Shown here piece by piece: positions 13,001 to 28,000 of a stretch of 64,000 nucleotides of DNA. The DNA comes from Doryteuthis pealeii (lineage: Eukaryota; Mollusca; Cephalopoda; Myopsida; Loliginidae): assembly GCA_023376005.1 (NCBI GenBank), contig CM042152.1:71621893-71685892 (forward strand). Reading direction: 5' to 3'. The translations under genes were made by a program, and so were the position numbers. The notes below the pieces were generated by a model. That model did no database searches. It was not told the origin of the DNA and worked only from the letters and a program-made list of their open reading frames with translations. How positions within the stretch are numbered: position 1 is the first letter of the stretch; the number at the start of each line of letters is the position of its first letter.

Positions 13001-16000
13001 ACAACAACAATTCCAACCACCATTCCTACAACAGTACCATTCCATACTGTAACAACAATTCCAACCACAGTACCAACAACAATTCCAACCACCATTCCTA
13101 CAACAGTACCAACCACTATACAACAACAATTCCAACCACCATTCCTACAACAGTACCATACCATACTGTAACAACAATTCCAACCACAGTACCAACAACC
13201 AACGCTTAACCAGCAACTGTACCATATACAACAAACAACCACTCATTCCTACAACAGTACCAACCACTATACCAACAACAATTCCAACCACCATTCCTAC
13301 AACAGTACCATCACAATTCCAACCACCTTCAACAATTCCAACACCATTCCTACGACTGTTCCAACCACTATACCAAACAATTCCAACCACCATTCCAACC
13401 ACTACCAACCACTATACCAACACATTCCAACCACCACAACAGTACCAACCACTATAACAACAATTCCAACACCATACAATTCCACCAACAACATTCCAAC
13501 CACCATTCAACAACAGTACCACCATACCAACAACAATTCCAACTACCATTCCTACGACTGTTCCAACCACTATACCAACAACAATTCCAACCACCATTCC
13601 AACCACTGTACCAACCACTATACAACCACAATTCAAGCAACCACTATACCAACCACAATTCCAACCACCATTCTACAACAGTACCAACCACTATACCAAC
13701 AACAATTCCAACCACCATTCCTACAACAGTACAACCACTATACCAACAACAATTCCAACCACCATTCCTACAACAGTACCAACCACTATACCAACAACAA
13801 TTCCAACCACCATTCCAACAACAGTACCAACCACTATACCAACAACAATTCCAACTACCATTCCTACGACTGTTCCAACCACTATACAACAACAATTCCA
13901 ACCACCATTCCAACCAACGTACCAACCACTATACCAACCACAATTCCAACCACCACTACAACAGTACCAACCACTATACCAAACCATTACCAACCACTAT
14001 TACCACCAATTCCAACACCATACAACAGTACCAACACTATACCAACAACAAAACCACATTCCAACACAGTACCAACCACACTATACAATACAACAGTAGC
14101 CAACACAATTCCAAGCACCTTTCATACAACAGAAATATCCACAATACCAACAAACAATTCCAACCACTATACCACCACAATTCCAACCACCTTCATACAA
14201 CAGAACAAACCACAATACCAACAACATTCCAACCACTATACCAACCACAATTCCAACCACCCTTCATACAACAGAACAAACCACAATACCAACAACAATT
14301 CCAACCACTATACCAACCACAATTCCAACCACCCTTCATACAACAGAACAACCTCAATACCAACAACAATTCCAACACTATACCAACCACAATTCCAAAT
14401 GGAACAATACCAATAGCAACAGCAACACCTTGTTATACCGGTAATTCAAAAAAATTCTCTTTTTTATTTTATTGAATGTAAACCCTATTTATTTCCATAG
14501 ACATGTTAACATACAGTGAACACGATGCCATTGGATAGAACAGATTTTCAGTTAAATGCACATTTTCTTAATTTTCACCACCACTTCCTATACCTTTGCT
14601 AGTAATGAATAGTGGCCACATATTGATTGATCTGAATGCAATTTCCTTTCTTTTATTCTTTTGGCTCCTGATGTTAAATACTTGTTTATTGCTGGAGAAT
14701 ATAATGACGTTATTGAAAAATAGTGTAGTTGAAATCTTACTTTGTCCTGTTCTCCTTGTATCTATTGTAGTTTCTATGGAAATAAATAAGCTTTACTTCT
14801 GGAGAGTGCTTTTCAAATTATTTCCCCTTTAGTTATTTTAGTTACTCAAAGCATAATTGTATAAATTTGTAAATTGATGTAAATTAATTTAATACTCTGT
14901 GCATGCATTAAATCCAGTTCTTGTTTTTTTTTAAAACTGTAAATCCACCTCTTGTTTTTAAAAAAAATTGAACTAAATATCATTTAGAAATATTGAATAC
15001 TATACTTTGCTTTAGGCTTTTTAATATTTGCAAGTTTTAGTTACTTTAGAGAAATTTCAATTAATTAAATATCATAATATTAACTTCAGTTCCTTTTTTG
15101 TTGGAAAATATTTAAACCAACATATACATTATATTGTTGGCCAGAAAGAGACCACTATGCATGAAGGATTCACTATTTATAGGACCGCCCAAGTTCCCAG
15201 TGCTCTTCCACCAGTGTCCCTCTAATGGACGTCCTCTATCTCCACATGTCCCCCCTCCCTTCTATGACCACAACATCACTTGTGGTCACTTGTTGGGATG
15301 ACTCCGAGCAGTCATGTGTCGGTCCTCGCATTGTTGGGGGACAGTGGTCTTGGCGGCCATGTTGTCCTCATGCTGCGCCATAGAATTGGGCTCGCTGGTG
15401 CGTGTTGGTTTTCTTCCACCTCCATATCAGTGTGGTCTGTCATCATCTCGTCATCATGTCAAATCTACCTCCATCATTTCAGGCAGGTTGCTTGGAGATT
15501 CATTTTCGATGGGCCTTGGTATTTGTGAGGGTGGTTGTGGGTTTAATTGTTCGGGTGCATAGTCCAGTGTGTCTACAACTGGTAATATTTTTCATAGGAA
15601 CTGACGGTTACGTAATGTGACTCTACCGCTACTATCCAACCATATCCGATACTGCCTGTTGCCTATTGTTTCGACAAACTTTCCACGTTTTCATCCACCA
15701 CTGTGGATATGGTCTCTCCTAATTTCTGCTGGAGGCAAGCCAAAGTCCTGATGGGTGTATTCCTATGTGTCATCATGGCTCATGCTGCTCAATCGTGTCA
15801 TAGGCGACATAACCATTGATGCAGTCCATCAGTATTCTTTATGGCTAGTTTTGGCCCTGACATTGCTCTGGGGGTAATATATAGATGATGTTCGTTTCTC
15901 TACGGCCCCAATCTTCCAGGAGTTGTATTCCCGTGAGTCAAAAAGAGAGAGATTTTTAAATTGTTTAATTGATAGTTTGATTAGATATAATTGATGTTAC

Positions 16001-19000
16001 TCCTGTATTTCCACTAAAATGTTTTTGTTGCTTAGTATTTTATTATTGTGTTTTTCAGCAACACCAGCAACACCAGTTTATCTACAGTTAGCATGCCTTC
16101 AACTGAAGGTAGAACTTATTTATTTTTCTATTTTTATTAAAGTACCATTGNTCAAATGGTGTCCTCCGTTCTGATGATAATGCTCTTCCAGTCGCAGCCG
16201 TATGTGCAAACCAACTCTCAAGGCCATCGCATATGCTTACGCCTTCCTTGGTGGTTCGCGGGTCGACTTCAATCCAGTCTGTGACCAGTACCGCGTACAC
16301 CATTAACTTTCTATGCATATCAAATAGATCTGTGGCCATTTTTGTAATGGGAATTCGAGTTTGAAGTGGCATTAGTGGTTCCTGGGGTTGGGATGGGTGA
16401 CGTAGTTGCATCCTGGCACTGTGCTCTCGTTGATTGGCTGGTGTCTAAACCAGGCCAAATAAACACTCGTCTCGTGTTGGCCCTCATCCATTACCCCCTT
16501 GGTGGCGTGGAGTGCAGTGCTCTAGTCGTTCTTGCTCTGATTGCTTTCCGGTAACAGGATTCTTGTCCCTTTTATGGGATAGCCCTTGAGCAATAAGTTG
16601 TCAGCCATTGGCTAGAATTGCTTGATTTTTGACAGTAGTTCGTGGTGTGATTTGGGAATCCATTCTTGTGATGTACGATGCCACATGCATTGACAATTCC
16701 TCGTCAGGTAGCCACGGCGCGAACAAATTCTGTCACAGGTTAAGGCTCGTTGTTTGGGCATTAGTGTGTATGGCTGCAATGAGTTGATGCCTTCAGTGGT
16801 CTGGTATGATCTGCTGGATAGCATCGATATCTTTGTTTCTCATGCCTGGTGATGTGTGGGTATCTGGCAGGTGCAGTTAGATGCTGTGTTAAGTTTGCCT
16901 GGTGTGCTTACATCCAGAACCTGTACCTCACGAATTGTGAAAGAATAGGCGAGGTTTCTTTCATAGTTTCAAGACCTGGTCTGTGAATATTTTGACCACG
17001 TGGTTGGTGGTCCACTGTGATAGTAAGTTCTTTGACTCCCAGTAAAAACTCCAGCAGGGTTCTACAATGTTATTAATGCCAGAGCTTCACTTTCTCGGGC
17101 GAGTAGTGGGGAATTACATCTTTTTGGGAAATCTTGATTCTGGCCATGATTATTTTTCAGTGGTTCCTCCACAGTTTGGTCCCCATCCATCGGATTGGCA
17201 GTGACTTCTGGAGGAAAGTACCTAATGCCAGTTTTGCTGTAATCAGTTTGGATAGGACTTGTCGCCCCTTTTTCTTCTCAATGTTTTCACCCCCTCAATC
17301 TTATCGAACGATGTACTTCTTATGATTCTTCAAAGGGATGTCTAGTGTGTATCCCAATAAAATTTTTGGTTCTGTACGCAATAATTCTCGAAATTGGAGC
17401 TATAACTTCAGCTGTGGAATGTGTATGAAACTTTGGTTGACCGACCTGAACCAGGACCCTTAACCTGGATTTTTTTGGGCTAGGAAAGTTTGAATGGGCT
17501 TCCGTCATTTTTTTACTCGGCCTTTACGCCATCAGCTGTTATTAGCGAGCCGCGAACTCAACATCATCACCGAATTGTCCGGGATTAAATACACAATTCA
17601 TTTCTACCACAGTGGATAATGTAGCTGCCAGTGTGTGCCTAAAGGGAGACTAAGTGATCATCCCTGAGAAGGAGATGTCAATGCAGCGGGTTTTCCTGGG
17701 ATATATCAATGTGATATCATCGAAATCAGCAGATTGTATCTGTCCCAGATGCTGGAAACCTTGAGGTACTCTGACGGTACCAGTAACGACCCATTCTGGT
17801 TTATGAATGTGTCGCGTCTCGTGCCATTGAGAGAGTGGGAAACTATGGTACCATTTCAAGCGTCCTCTACTACTTTCTTCTTGGTTCAAGGGATAAGGAT
17901 TAACCTTGGTTGAATGGGGATGGAGTTGTGAAATGGGCATTCAATTTCTGTGAAGTCCAAATGTTGCTCCAGGGCGAACATCCTTCTTTGGGGACACATC
18001 ATGAACACCAGAGCATAGGTTTGCCGCTGGTATTGGCTCTGATAGATAGCCTAAACCTGGGTCAGGTCCCTTTCCCCTCTTTTTCCAATGAATAGGAATC
18101 GGTGTGTACACTACGGAATGTTTTAGCTTCTCAGGTAAATTATATGTACATGGGACCTCCATTTCATACTATGTAATGATTGGTGGGGACAGGTATTTGA
18201 ATGCACTTGACTTGTAGTACTTTCGTATCCACTGTTCTCAAACGGTTCTCTAATGCTTACAGGTTAGATGCAAACGGGGATCCTAGGTGGTTTGTTCCGT
18301 ACTGTTGGTCTTCCGAGGAATCTGCACTGGCGCATTTCCCATTATCTGAGGTGATACATCAGCTTTTCGATGTTTGGCTTGAAAAATTTCAAGAGATTAG
18401 TCCCAAGTTCTTTATTGGCTGGATCAGAAAGTAAAATCTGAGAGTGATTTTCAGAACACATACACGACTTTGTCTTGAATTCTTTATCTCCAAATTGAAC
18501 TCCGCATCAATATTATTATCGCCTTAATGCGTAGTTGGTGTTTGTAATACGCGAATCCTAGTGGCTGGTCGGATCAGAAGTGTCGCTGGCTTCCACTAAT
18601 ACTTCAGTGATTTCTGGGCACTTGAACATGTTTGACACCAGTATCTGCAATGCTGGATAGGTGTTTTTGTTGACATGAATTTTACTATTCAGAGTCCACC
18701 CAAATTTCTGCGTGGGATTGGTATTAAAAAACTAACCTCAATTTCAGTGTAGGCGGTGGTTCCTGGGGGGCTTCTTTTGAATGTTCCCTGACTTCCATGC
18801 GAGTTGTTAAGACCACCAGTAGTCCTCGTCTTCTCTTCGTCATCAGAGTGCTTTGGTTATCCTTTTCCCCTGGCGAGCATTTTCGAACTGACGTTGTTTT
18901 TTTTTTTTTTTTTTTTTTTTCTGTCACAAAACAAGGCAGTCCCTACCACGAATTGAACAGTACTGGACAGAAACGTCAGATCGAAAAAATGGCCAGGAGG

Positions 19001-22000
19001 GAAAGATAACCACAGCACCTGTATAGACGAATACGAACGAGGACATACGGTGTACCACACTCGTCATGATCGGAACATTCAAAAGACCCCAGAACCACGG
19101 CACACGGAATTGGGATTTTTAAATACCAGTAAATCCGCGCAGAATTTGGGTTGGACTCTGAATAGTGAAATGATTCATCAACAAAGAACCATATCGGCAT
19201 TGCAGATACTGGTGCTCAAACATGTTCAAGTGGCCAGAAATACTGGAAGTATTAGGTGAACCAGCGACATTCTGATACCGACAGCCATTAGGATTCGCGC
19301 GTATTACAAACAACCAACTAACGCATTAAAGGCATAATATTTATGCGGATCAATAGTTGGAGATAAAGAAATAGACAAGTCGTGATGTGTCTGAAAACAC
19401 TCAGGATTTTACTTGTCTGAGTCAGCCTTAAAGAATTGGGACTATCTCTTGAATTTTTCAAGCCAAACATCGAAAGCTGATGTAATCAACTCAGATAATG
19501 GAATGCGCGTGCAGATGTCTCGAGACCAACAGTAGGAACAACCACTAGGATCCGTTGCATCTACTGTAAGCATTAGGAACGTTGGAACAGTGGAAACGAG
19601 AGTACTACAAGTCAAGTGCATTCATACCTGTCCCACCATCATTACAAGTTATGACTGGAGGAGCCACTGTACATATCGTTTACTGAGAGCAAAACATCAG
19701 TAGTGTACACACGATTCCTTATCATTGGAAAAAGGGTGAAAGAGACCTGGACCAGGTTAGGCATCATCGAGCCAGTACCAGCAGGCACACCTATGCTCTG
19801 GTGTTCAATGATGGTGGTCACACACAAAGAAGGATGGTTGCCTGGAGCACATTGGACTTCAGAAATTGAAATGCCCATCACACTCCATCCCATTCACCAA
19901 GTATCCTTGCCGCTTGACCAAGAAGAAGTGAGACGCTTGGAATCGGGTCATAGTTTACCATCTCTCCAATGGCACGAGACGCGACCACATTCATAACAGA
20001 ATTGGGTCTTACTCGGTACCTCACGAGTACTCAAGGTTTCCAAGCATCTGGGGACAGATACATTCGTGATTCGATGATATCACAGTTGATATACCCAGGA
20101 AAACCCGCTGCATTGACGATATCCTTCTCAGGGATGGAATCACGTAGTCTGCCTTTAGGCACCACTGGACTCATTTCCACTGTGGTAGAAATGGATATTG
20201 TATTTTAATCCGACAAGTTCAAGGTGATGAGGTTGAGTTCGCCGGCTTCCTAATAACAGCTGATGGCGTAAAGCGAGTAAAAAAATGACGGAAGCCATTC
20301 TCAACTTTCTACCCAAAACATCACAGGTGTAAGGTCCTGGTTCAGGTTGGTCAACCAAGTTCATAACACATTCTCACAGGCTGAGTTATAGCTCCATTTC
20401 GAGAATTATTGCGTACGAGAACAAAAATTTATTGGGAATACACTAGACAATCTCTTTGAAGAATCAAAAGAAGACATCGTTCGAAAGATTGAGGGGGTGA
20501 AAACATTGAGAAGAAAGGGCGACGTCTATCCACTGATTACAGCAAAACTGGCATTAGGTACTTTCTCTTCCAGAAGTACTGGCCAATGTCCGATGGAATC
20601 GGGACCAACTGTGGAGAGAACACTGGAAAATAATCATGGCCAGATCAAGATTCACAAAAGATGAGAATCCCACTACTCGCCGAGGAAGGTGGCTCTGGAT
20701 TAATATACATGTTAGAACCCTGCTGGATGTTTTTACTGGGATGTCGAGACTACTAGTCACAGTGGACCACCAACACTGGTCAAAATATTCAAAGACCTGG
20801 TCCTTGAAACTATAAAGAACCTCGCTATTTTTTCACAATCGTTGATGTACAGGTTCTGGATTAAGCAACCCAGCAAACTTACAACAGCATCTAACTCGCA
20901 CTCCAGATACCCAACATCACCAGAGCATAGAGAAACAACAGATATGATGCATTCCAGCAGAATCACAGACCATGAAGGCATCACTCATTGCGCATACATC
21001 ATGATCCCAACAACGAGCTTAACCTGGGACAGAATTGTGGCAGCCCGTGGCTACCTGACGAGGAATGTCAATCATTGGAATCGTACATACAAGATGGATT
21101 CCCAAATACACACGACTACTGTCAAAAATCCAGCTAATTCTAGCCAATGGCAGACCAACTGTATTGCTCAAGGGCATACCCATAAAAGGGACAGAATCCT
21201 GGTACCAAAGCAGATCAGAGCAGAAATACTAGGAGCACTGCACTCCACGCACCAAGGGGTGAATGGGATGATGGCCAACACGAGACAGTGGTTATTTTGG
21301 CCTGGTTAGACAACCAGCATCAGACGAGAGACAGTGCAGAGATGCACTACATCCCCCATCCCAACCCAAGGAACACTATATGCCACCTTCAAACTCGGAA
21401 TTCCATTACACAAAAATGGCCACAGATCTATTGATATGCATGAGAGAGTCTTATGGTACGCGACTGGTACACCGACTGATTGAAGTAGCCCCGCGACCAC
21501 ACGGAAGGCGTAAGCAATATGCGATGCATTGAGGAGTTGGTTTTGCACATACGGTGCACTGGAAGAGATATCATCAGACGGAGAACACCATTTGACTCAC
21601 GGGAATACAATCCTGGAAGATTGGGGCGTAGAGAAACGAACATCATCTATATATTACCCAGAGCAATGTCAGGGCCAAATAGCCATAAAGAATACTGATG
21701 GACTGCATCAATGGTTATGGTCGCCTATGACAGACTTGAGCACGCATGAGCCATGAATGACACATAGGAATCACCCCATCAGGATTTGGCTTGCCTCCAG
21801 CAGAAATTAGGAGAGACATATCCACAGTGGTGGATGAAAACGTGGAAAGTTGTCGAAACAATAGGCAACAGGAATATCGGATATGGTGGATAGTAGCGGT
21901 AGAGTCACCATTACGTAACCGTCTTCCTATGAAAAATTTACCAGTTGTAGACACACTGACTATGCACCCGCATAAATAAACCCACAACCACCTCCACAAA

Positions 22001-25000
22001 TACAGGCCCATCGAAAATGAATCTCCAGCAACCTGCCTGAAATGATGGAGGTAGATTTGACATGATGACGAGATGATGACAGACCACACTGATATGGAGG
22101 TGGAAGAAAACCAACACAGCACCAGCGAGCTTCTAGCGCGCAGCATGAGACAACATGGCCGCCAAGACCACTGCTCCCCAACAATGCGAGGACCGACACA
22201 TGACTGCTCGGAGTACATCCCAACAAGTGACCACAAGTGATGTTGTGGTCATAGAAGGAGGGGGGACATGTGGAGATAGAGGACGTCATTAGAGGGACAC
22301 TGGTGGAAGAGCACTGGGAACTCGGGCGGTCCTATAAATAGTGAATCCTTCATTGCATAGTGGTCTCTTTCTGGCAACAATATAATGTATATGTTGTTTA
22401 AATATTTTCCAACAAAAAAGGACTGAAGTTAATATTATGATATTTAATTAATTGAAATTTCTCTTAAAGTAACTAAAACTTGCAATATTAAAAAAGCCTA
22501 TAAGCAAAGATATAGTATTCATATTTCTAAATGATATTTAGTTCATTTTTTTTAAAACAAGAGGTGGATTTACAGTTTTAAAAAAAACAAGAACTGGATT
22601 TAATGCATGCACAGAGTATTAAATTAATTTACCATCAATTACAAATTTATACATTATGCTTTGAGTAACTAAACAATAACTAAAGGGGGAAATAATTTGA
22701 AAAGCACTCTCCAGAAGTAAAGCTTATTTATTTCCATAGAAACTACAATATACAAGAGAGAACAGGACAAAGTAAAGATTTCACAACTACACTATTTTTC
22801 AATAACGTCATATATATTCTCCAGCATAAACAAGTATTAACATCAGGAGCAAAAGAATAAAAGAAAGGAAATTGCATTCAGATCAATCAATATGTGGCCA
22901 CTATTCATTACTAGCAAAGGATAGGAAGTGGTGGTAAAATTAAGAAAATGGCATTTAACTGAAAAATCTGTTCTATCATGGCATCGTGTTCACTGTATGT
23001 AACATGTCTATGGAAATAAATAGGTTCTTTACATTCAATAAAATAAAAAGAGAATTTTTTTGAGATTACCGGGTATAACAGGTGTTGCTGTTGCTATTTG
23101 GTATTGTTCCATTTGGAATTGTGGTTGTATAGTGGTTGGAATTGTTGTTTTGGTATTGAGGTTTGTTTCTGTTGTATGAAGGGTGGTTGGAATTGTTGGT
23201 TGGTATAGGTGGTTGGAATTGTTGTTGGTATATGTGGTTTGTTCTTGTATGAAGGGTGGTTGGAATTGTGGTGGTATAGTGGTTGGAATTGTTGTTGGTA
23301 TTGTGGTTTGTTGTGTGATGAAGGGTGGTTGGAATTGTGGTTTATACGTGGTTGGAATTTTGTGTTGTATTGTGGATATTTCTGTTGTATGAAAGGTGCT
23401 TGGAATTGTGTTGGAATAGTGGTTGGTACTGTTTGTAGGAATGGTGGTTGGAATTGTTGTTGTATAGTGGGTTGGTACAGTGGTTGGAATGGTGGTTGGA
23501 ATTGTTGTTGGTATAGTGGTTGGTACTGTTGTAGGAATGGTGGTTGGAATTGTTGTGTTGGTATAGTGGTTGGTACTGTTGTTGGAATGTTTGGTTAGAA
23601 TTGTTGTTGTATAGTGGTTGGTACTGTTGTAGGAATGGTGGTTGGAATAGTGGTTGGTATAAGTGGTTGGTTACTGTTGTTAGGAATGGTGGTTGGAATT
23701 GTTGTTGGTATAGTGGTTGGTACTGTTGTAGGAATGGTGGTTGGAATTGTGGTTGGTATAGTGTTGGTACAGTGGTTGAATGGTGGTTGGAATTGTTGTT
23801 GGTATAGTGGTTGGAACAGTCCGTAGGAATGGTAGTTGGAATTGTTGTTGGTATAGTGGTTGGTATGTTGTTTGGAATGGTGGTTGGAATTGTTGTTGTA
23901 TAGTGGTTGGTATGTTGTAGGAATGGTGGTTGGAATTGTTGTTGGTATAGTGGTGGTACTGTTGTAGGAATGGTGGTTGGAATTGTTGTTGGTATAGTGG
24001 TTTGTCTGTTGTAGAAGGTGGTTGGAATTGTGGTTGGTATAGTGGTTGGAATGGTTTTGGTACTTGTTTGTGTTGGAATTGTGGTTGGAATTGTGTTGGT
24101 ATAGTGGGTTGTAATGTTTGGTTGGGAAGGATGGGTGGTTGGACTTTGTTGGTGTATAGTGGACGTTGTAAATGGTGTTGGATTGTGTGTTGGTATAGTG
24201 GTGGTACTGTTGTGGAATGGTGGTTGGAATTGTTGTTGGTATAGTGGTTGGTACTGTGTGTAGGAATGGTGGTTTGGAATTTTGTTTGGTATAGTGGTTG
24301 TACTGTAGGAATGGTGGTTGAATTGTTGTTGGTATAGTGGTTGCGGTACTGTTGTAGGAATGGTGGTTGGAATTGTGGTATGGTATATGTGGTTGGTATA
24401 GTGGTTGGAATGGTTGGTTGGAATTGTTTGGTATAGTGGTTGGACAGTGGTAGGAATTGGTGTTGGAATTGTTGTTGGTATAGGGTTGGTACTGTTGTTG
24501 GATGGTGGTTGGAATGTTGTTGTATATGTTGGAATTTGTTGTTACGTTGTATGATGTTGTAGGAATGGTGGTTGAATTGTTGTTGGATATAGGTGGTTGG
24601 TTACTGTTGTAGGAATGTGGTTGAATTGTTGTTGGTATGTGGTGGGTGATGTTGTGGAATGGTTGCGTTGGAATTAGTGGTGGTATAGTGTTGGGTACTG
24701 TTGTAGGAATGGTGGTTGGGAATTGTGGTTGGTATAGTGGTTGGTACTGTTGTAGGATGTGTTGGAATTGTTTGTTGGTATAGTGGTTCGTACAGTGTTG
24801 GAATGGTGGTTGGAATTGTTGTTGGTATGTGGTTGACAGTGTAGGTGTGTTGGCAATTATGTTGGTATCGTGGATTGGTATGTGTTGGAATGTGGTGAAT
24901 TGTTGTTGGTATAGTGGTTGGTACTGTTGTTAGGAATGGTTGTTGGAATTGTTGGTTCGGTATAGTGGTTGGGTACTGTTGTAGGATGGTGGTTTGGAAT

Positions 25001-28000
25001 TGTTGTTGGTTATGTGGTCGGTACTGTTGTTGGAATTGGTGGTTGGAATTGTTGGTTGGTTATAGTGGTTTGTACGTGGTTGTGGAAGTGGTTGGTTTGG
25101 AATTGATTGTTGTTAGGTTGGTTGGACGTTGTTAGGGTATATTGCTAGTTGGAATTGTGGTTTGATTGTGTTATAGTGGTTGGTTATGTTGTTGTGGAAT
25201 TGTTGTGGTTTGGTAATAAGTGGTTGGTATGGTGGTTGGATTGTTGTTGTATAAGTTGGTATTGGGTACTGTTGTGGAATGTTGTGTGGTTGGATCTTGA
25301 ATTGTTGGTATAGTGGTTGGTACTGTCTGTAGGATGGTGGTTGGAATTGTTGTTTGGTATATGGTTGGTACTGTTGTAGGAATGGTGGTTGGATGTTGTT
25401 GGTTACTAGTGGTTGGATTTTGTACAGTATGGTAGGGTACTGTGCTAGGAATGGTGGTTGGAATTGTTGTTGGTATTTTGGTGGTACTGTGTAGAATGGT
25501 GGTTATGGATTTGTTGTGGACTGGTGGGAATTGTTGTTACAGTTTGGTAATGTAGCTGTTGTAGGAATGGTGTTGGAATTGTTGTTGGTATAGTGGTTGG
25601 TACTGTTTGTAGGAATGGTGGTTGGAATTGTTGTGGTACTGTGGTTGGAATTGTTGTGGCATTGTGGTTTGTTCTGTTGTATGAAAGCTGGTTAGAATTG
25701 TGGTGGTATAGTGGTTGGAATTGTTGTTGGTACTGTGGTTGGAATTGTTGTTGGTATTGTGGTTTGTACTGTTTGTAGAAACTTGTATTAAAAATAATAA
25801 AGAATTGATGATTTACTACTTAAAATTAACATTGTTTACATTAATATCAAATACATTTAGTATATACAATCTTTTTATTATATTGAAAAATTGATGTTAA
25901 CACTCAAATTTAAGCTTATACAACAAATTTACTTACTTATAAACTCAAGACTGTATTCTTTTAGTATACTTGCAAAAATATCTGCCTTCCGGCACTTTTA
26001 TTTAAGTTGTACTGTAAGTTTGAAGTAAATTTTAGGAAAATATCGTTTGTTGATATATCTTTTTTCACAGACAGATTTTTATTTATTCTATCTTTTAATT
26101 CAATTTATCAATGAAGCATTTAGATATTATAAATAAATAACACACCATAATAATTCTGTCTTTTTAATTAACATTTATTAATACTACAAATTTTGATAGT
26201 TTAAAGATGTTGTTTTCAGACTAATCCCAGCTTTTTTAGCTAAATAGCCTAAACCTTTAACTATTTAACTCAATGAGAAGCAGAAAAAATTAAAAGATTA
26301 AGGCAAAGTGTATGTCAACTAACCAGGCCAGTTTGGTTGGTTTAGTGATTTTCACTTTAATTTTTCTGAAATACAAGCACACATACAACACACAAACAAA
26401 CAAACAAAAACACAAATGCATATGCAAACTCCTTCTTCTTTTTTTATAAGTAATCTTCTAACAAGAAACTAACTATTATGCATTAAGTAAATCAAAATCT
26501 CGACCAACATTAAAGCAATCAGTTATGACTGATGAAGAACAGTCAAATAATGATTTAATGAATTTGTCTATTCTTTAGAAGAGACGAATCAATATCTGAC
26601 TAAGTTTAAAGCAGTCAGATATTGCTGAAGAACAGTGAAAATGATGTTAATGAATTGTTTTATTTTAGATATTTTCCCAAATTTATTCCAAAATATGCTG
26701 CACACATAACTTGGCACATTTATTGTATATTATTGTTATTATATTTTTCCTTGAACAAAAGAGTGATTGCATATTGAAAAAATGCTTGCTTCATGTTTTT
26801 GCCTCCTAAAAGATACATAAAGTTAAAGAAAAACTTACGTGTTTGACATTTCAATAATAGGAGCTCCAATTTGATACAATCATTGGAAACTATCTTTTGT
26901 AAGAAAATTTCAATTCTGATTATATTTTTAGTTCGTGGGCAATATATGATAATATCAGGTAAATTATTCTGCAGACAAGAAAATAAATACAAATATGTGA
27001 TTAATTAACACAAAACTTTCTTTGGATGAAGAAAATAAAGACCAAAATTCAAATCAATGATAAAAATGTACTTAAATGCTTATTAGTTTAATATAACATA
27101 TTGTTTTGCCATTTAAAAAAATCTTTATGAATTTAACCAATCTTTTACCAAATGAAAACTTTAAAGTTAAAATTTTGAAATGTATTAGTGGATATTAATT
27201 TAATAAAATTAACAAAATATTTCTTATATATCTCTATTACTCTTTAAAAATGTAATTTATTTTGGGAGTTTTCTAATTGTAATTGAGCAAAAAGATAGAT
27301 TATATACTATAACTTTATACTACATACTTTCACAAGATTTTTTATTTCCTCTGTGAAGCAATGTGACTAATATATCTTTAAATATCACATTCTATTTATT
27401 CTCATGATTTTAATATTTATCATTCATGCTAATGATATATTAATATAAATATTGCTTTCTGAAATGCTGTTAATGAGATTTATATAATTCCTCATAACCT
27501 TTGCATAAGTTCAATATATCTCCCTCATTGATTTTCATTATAAAGGTCAATCAATAAGTCTAATGATGAAAAACATTTGTTTTACAGAACAAATATTTAT
27601 TTTTCAACATATCTCCATTATTTTTCAATGAATTTTACTCACCACTTATCTCCTTAATCACATAGATCAACACACTATACAGTGATATAGTTCAGATAAA
27701 ATTCAGCTGTGTCAGGCTTACAGGCTATTGATCAGCGTCTCCAATAAGCACCCTAGCTTCTCAAGTTTCTCAATGTTCACATTTAACTCGTCACCACGTA
27801 AGTTTGCTCTCAAACATTTTTTAAACAAACCAACTGAATGATTTTTTGCACTTATATTGTATCTGACAAAAACAAATTTTACACAATTGGTGGGATTACT
27901 ATTTCTGAACAACCATCCTTTTATTTAAATAACATAAAAAATTTAAATTAAAAATGTCTTGCATTTCTCTTCTGATTAAAGTTTATTGGAGACCTGATCC

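Larger units (their letters stand above)
3477..18895 (+). repeat. Left arm of giant inverted repeat
   Basis: This stretch is repeated in reverse complement at 18972-35814, with the axis near 18933. Anchors checked by eye include the hairpin at 7034-7083 against 31524-31560, linker exon 7792-7818 against 30778-30804, B2 11630-11759 against 26839-26968, the mucin exon end 14416-14429 against 23081-23094, and the LTR 15135-15246 against 22269-22379. The left copy up to 16150 reads cleanly and keeps exons intact. The part after the N at 16151 is noisy. Confidence 0.9.

Noticed and set aside
12908..14390. Minus-strand open frames rich in Gly/Trp/Cys/Val across the tandem array
   Set aside because: They are the reverse-strand reading of the Thr/Pro repeat; the plus strand has splice borders and the correct phase.
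15280..15620. Plus-strand open frames rich in Ser/Cys/Val
   Set aside because: They run antisense to the integrase tail of the retrotransposon.
23100..25780. Tandem array as a CRISPR or satellite locus, or a gene for a Gly/Trp-rich protein
   Set aside because: No spacers of constant length; it is the mirror of the mucin exon with exon borders conserved.
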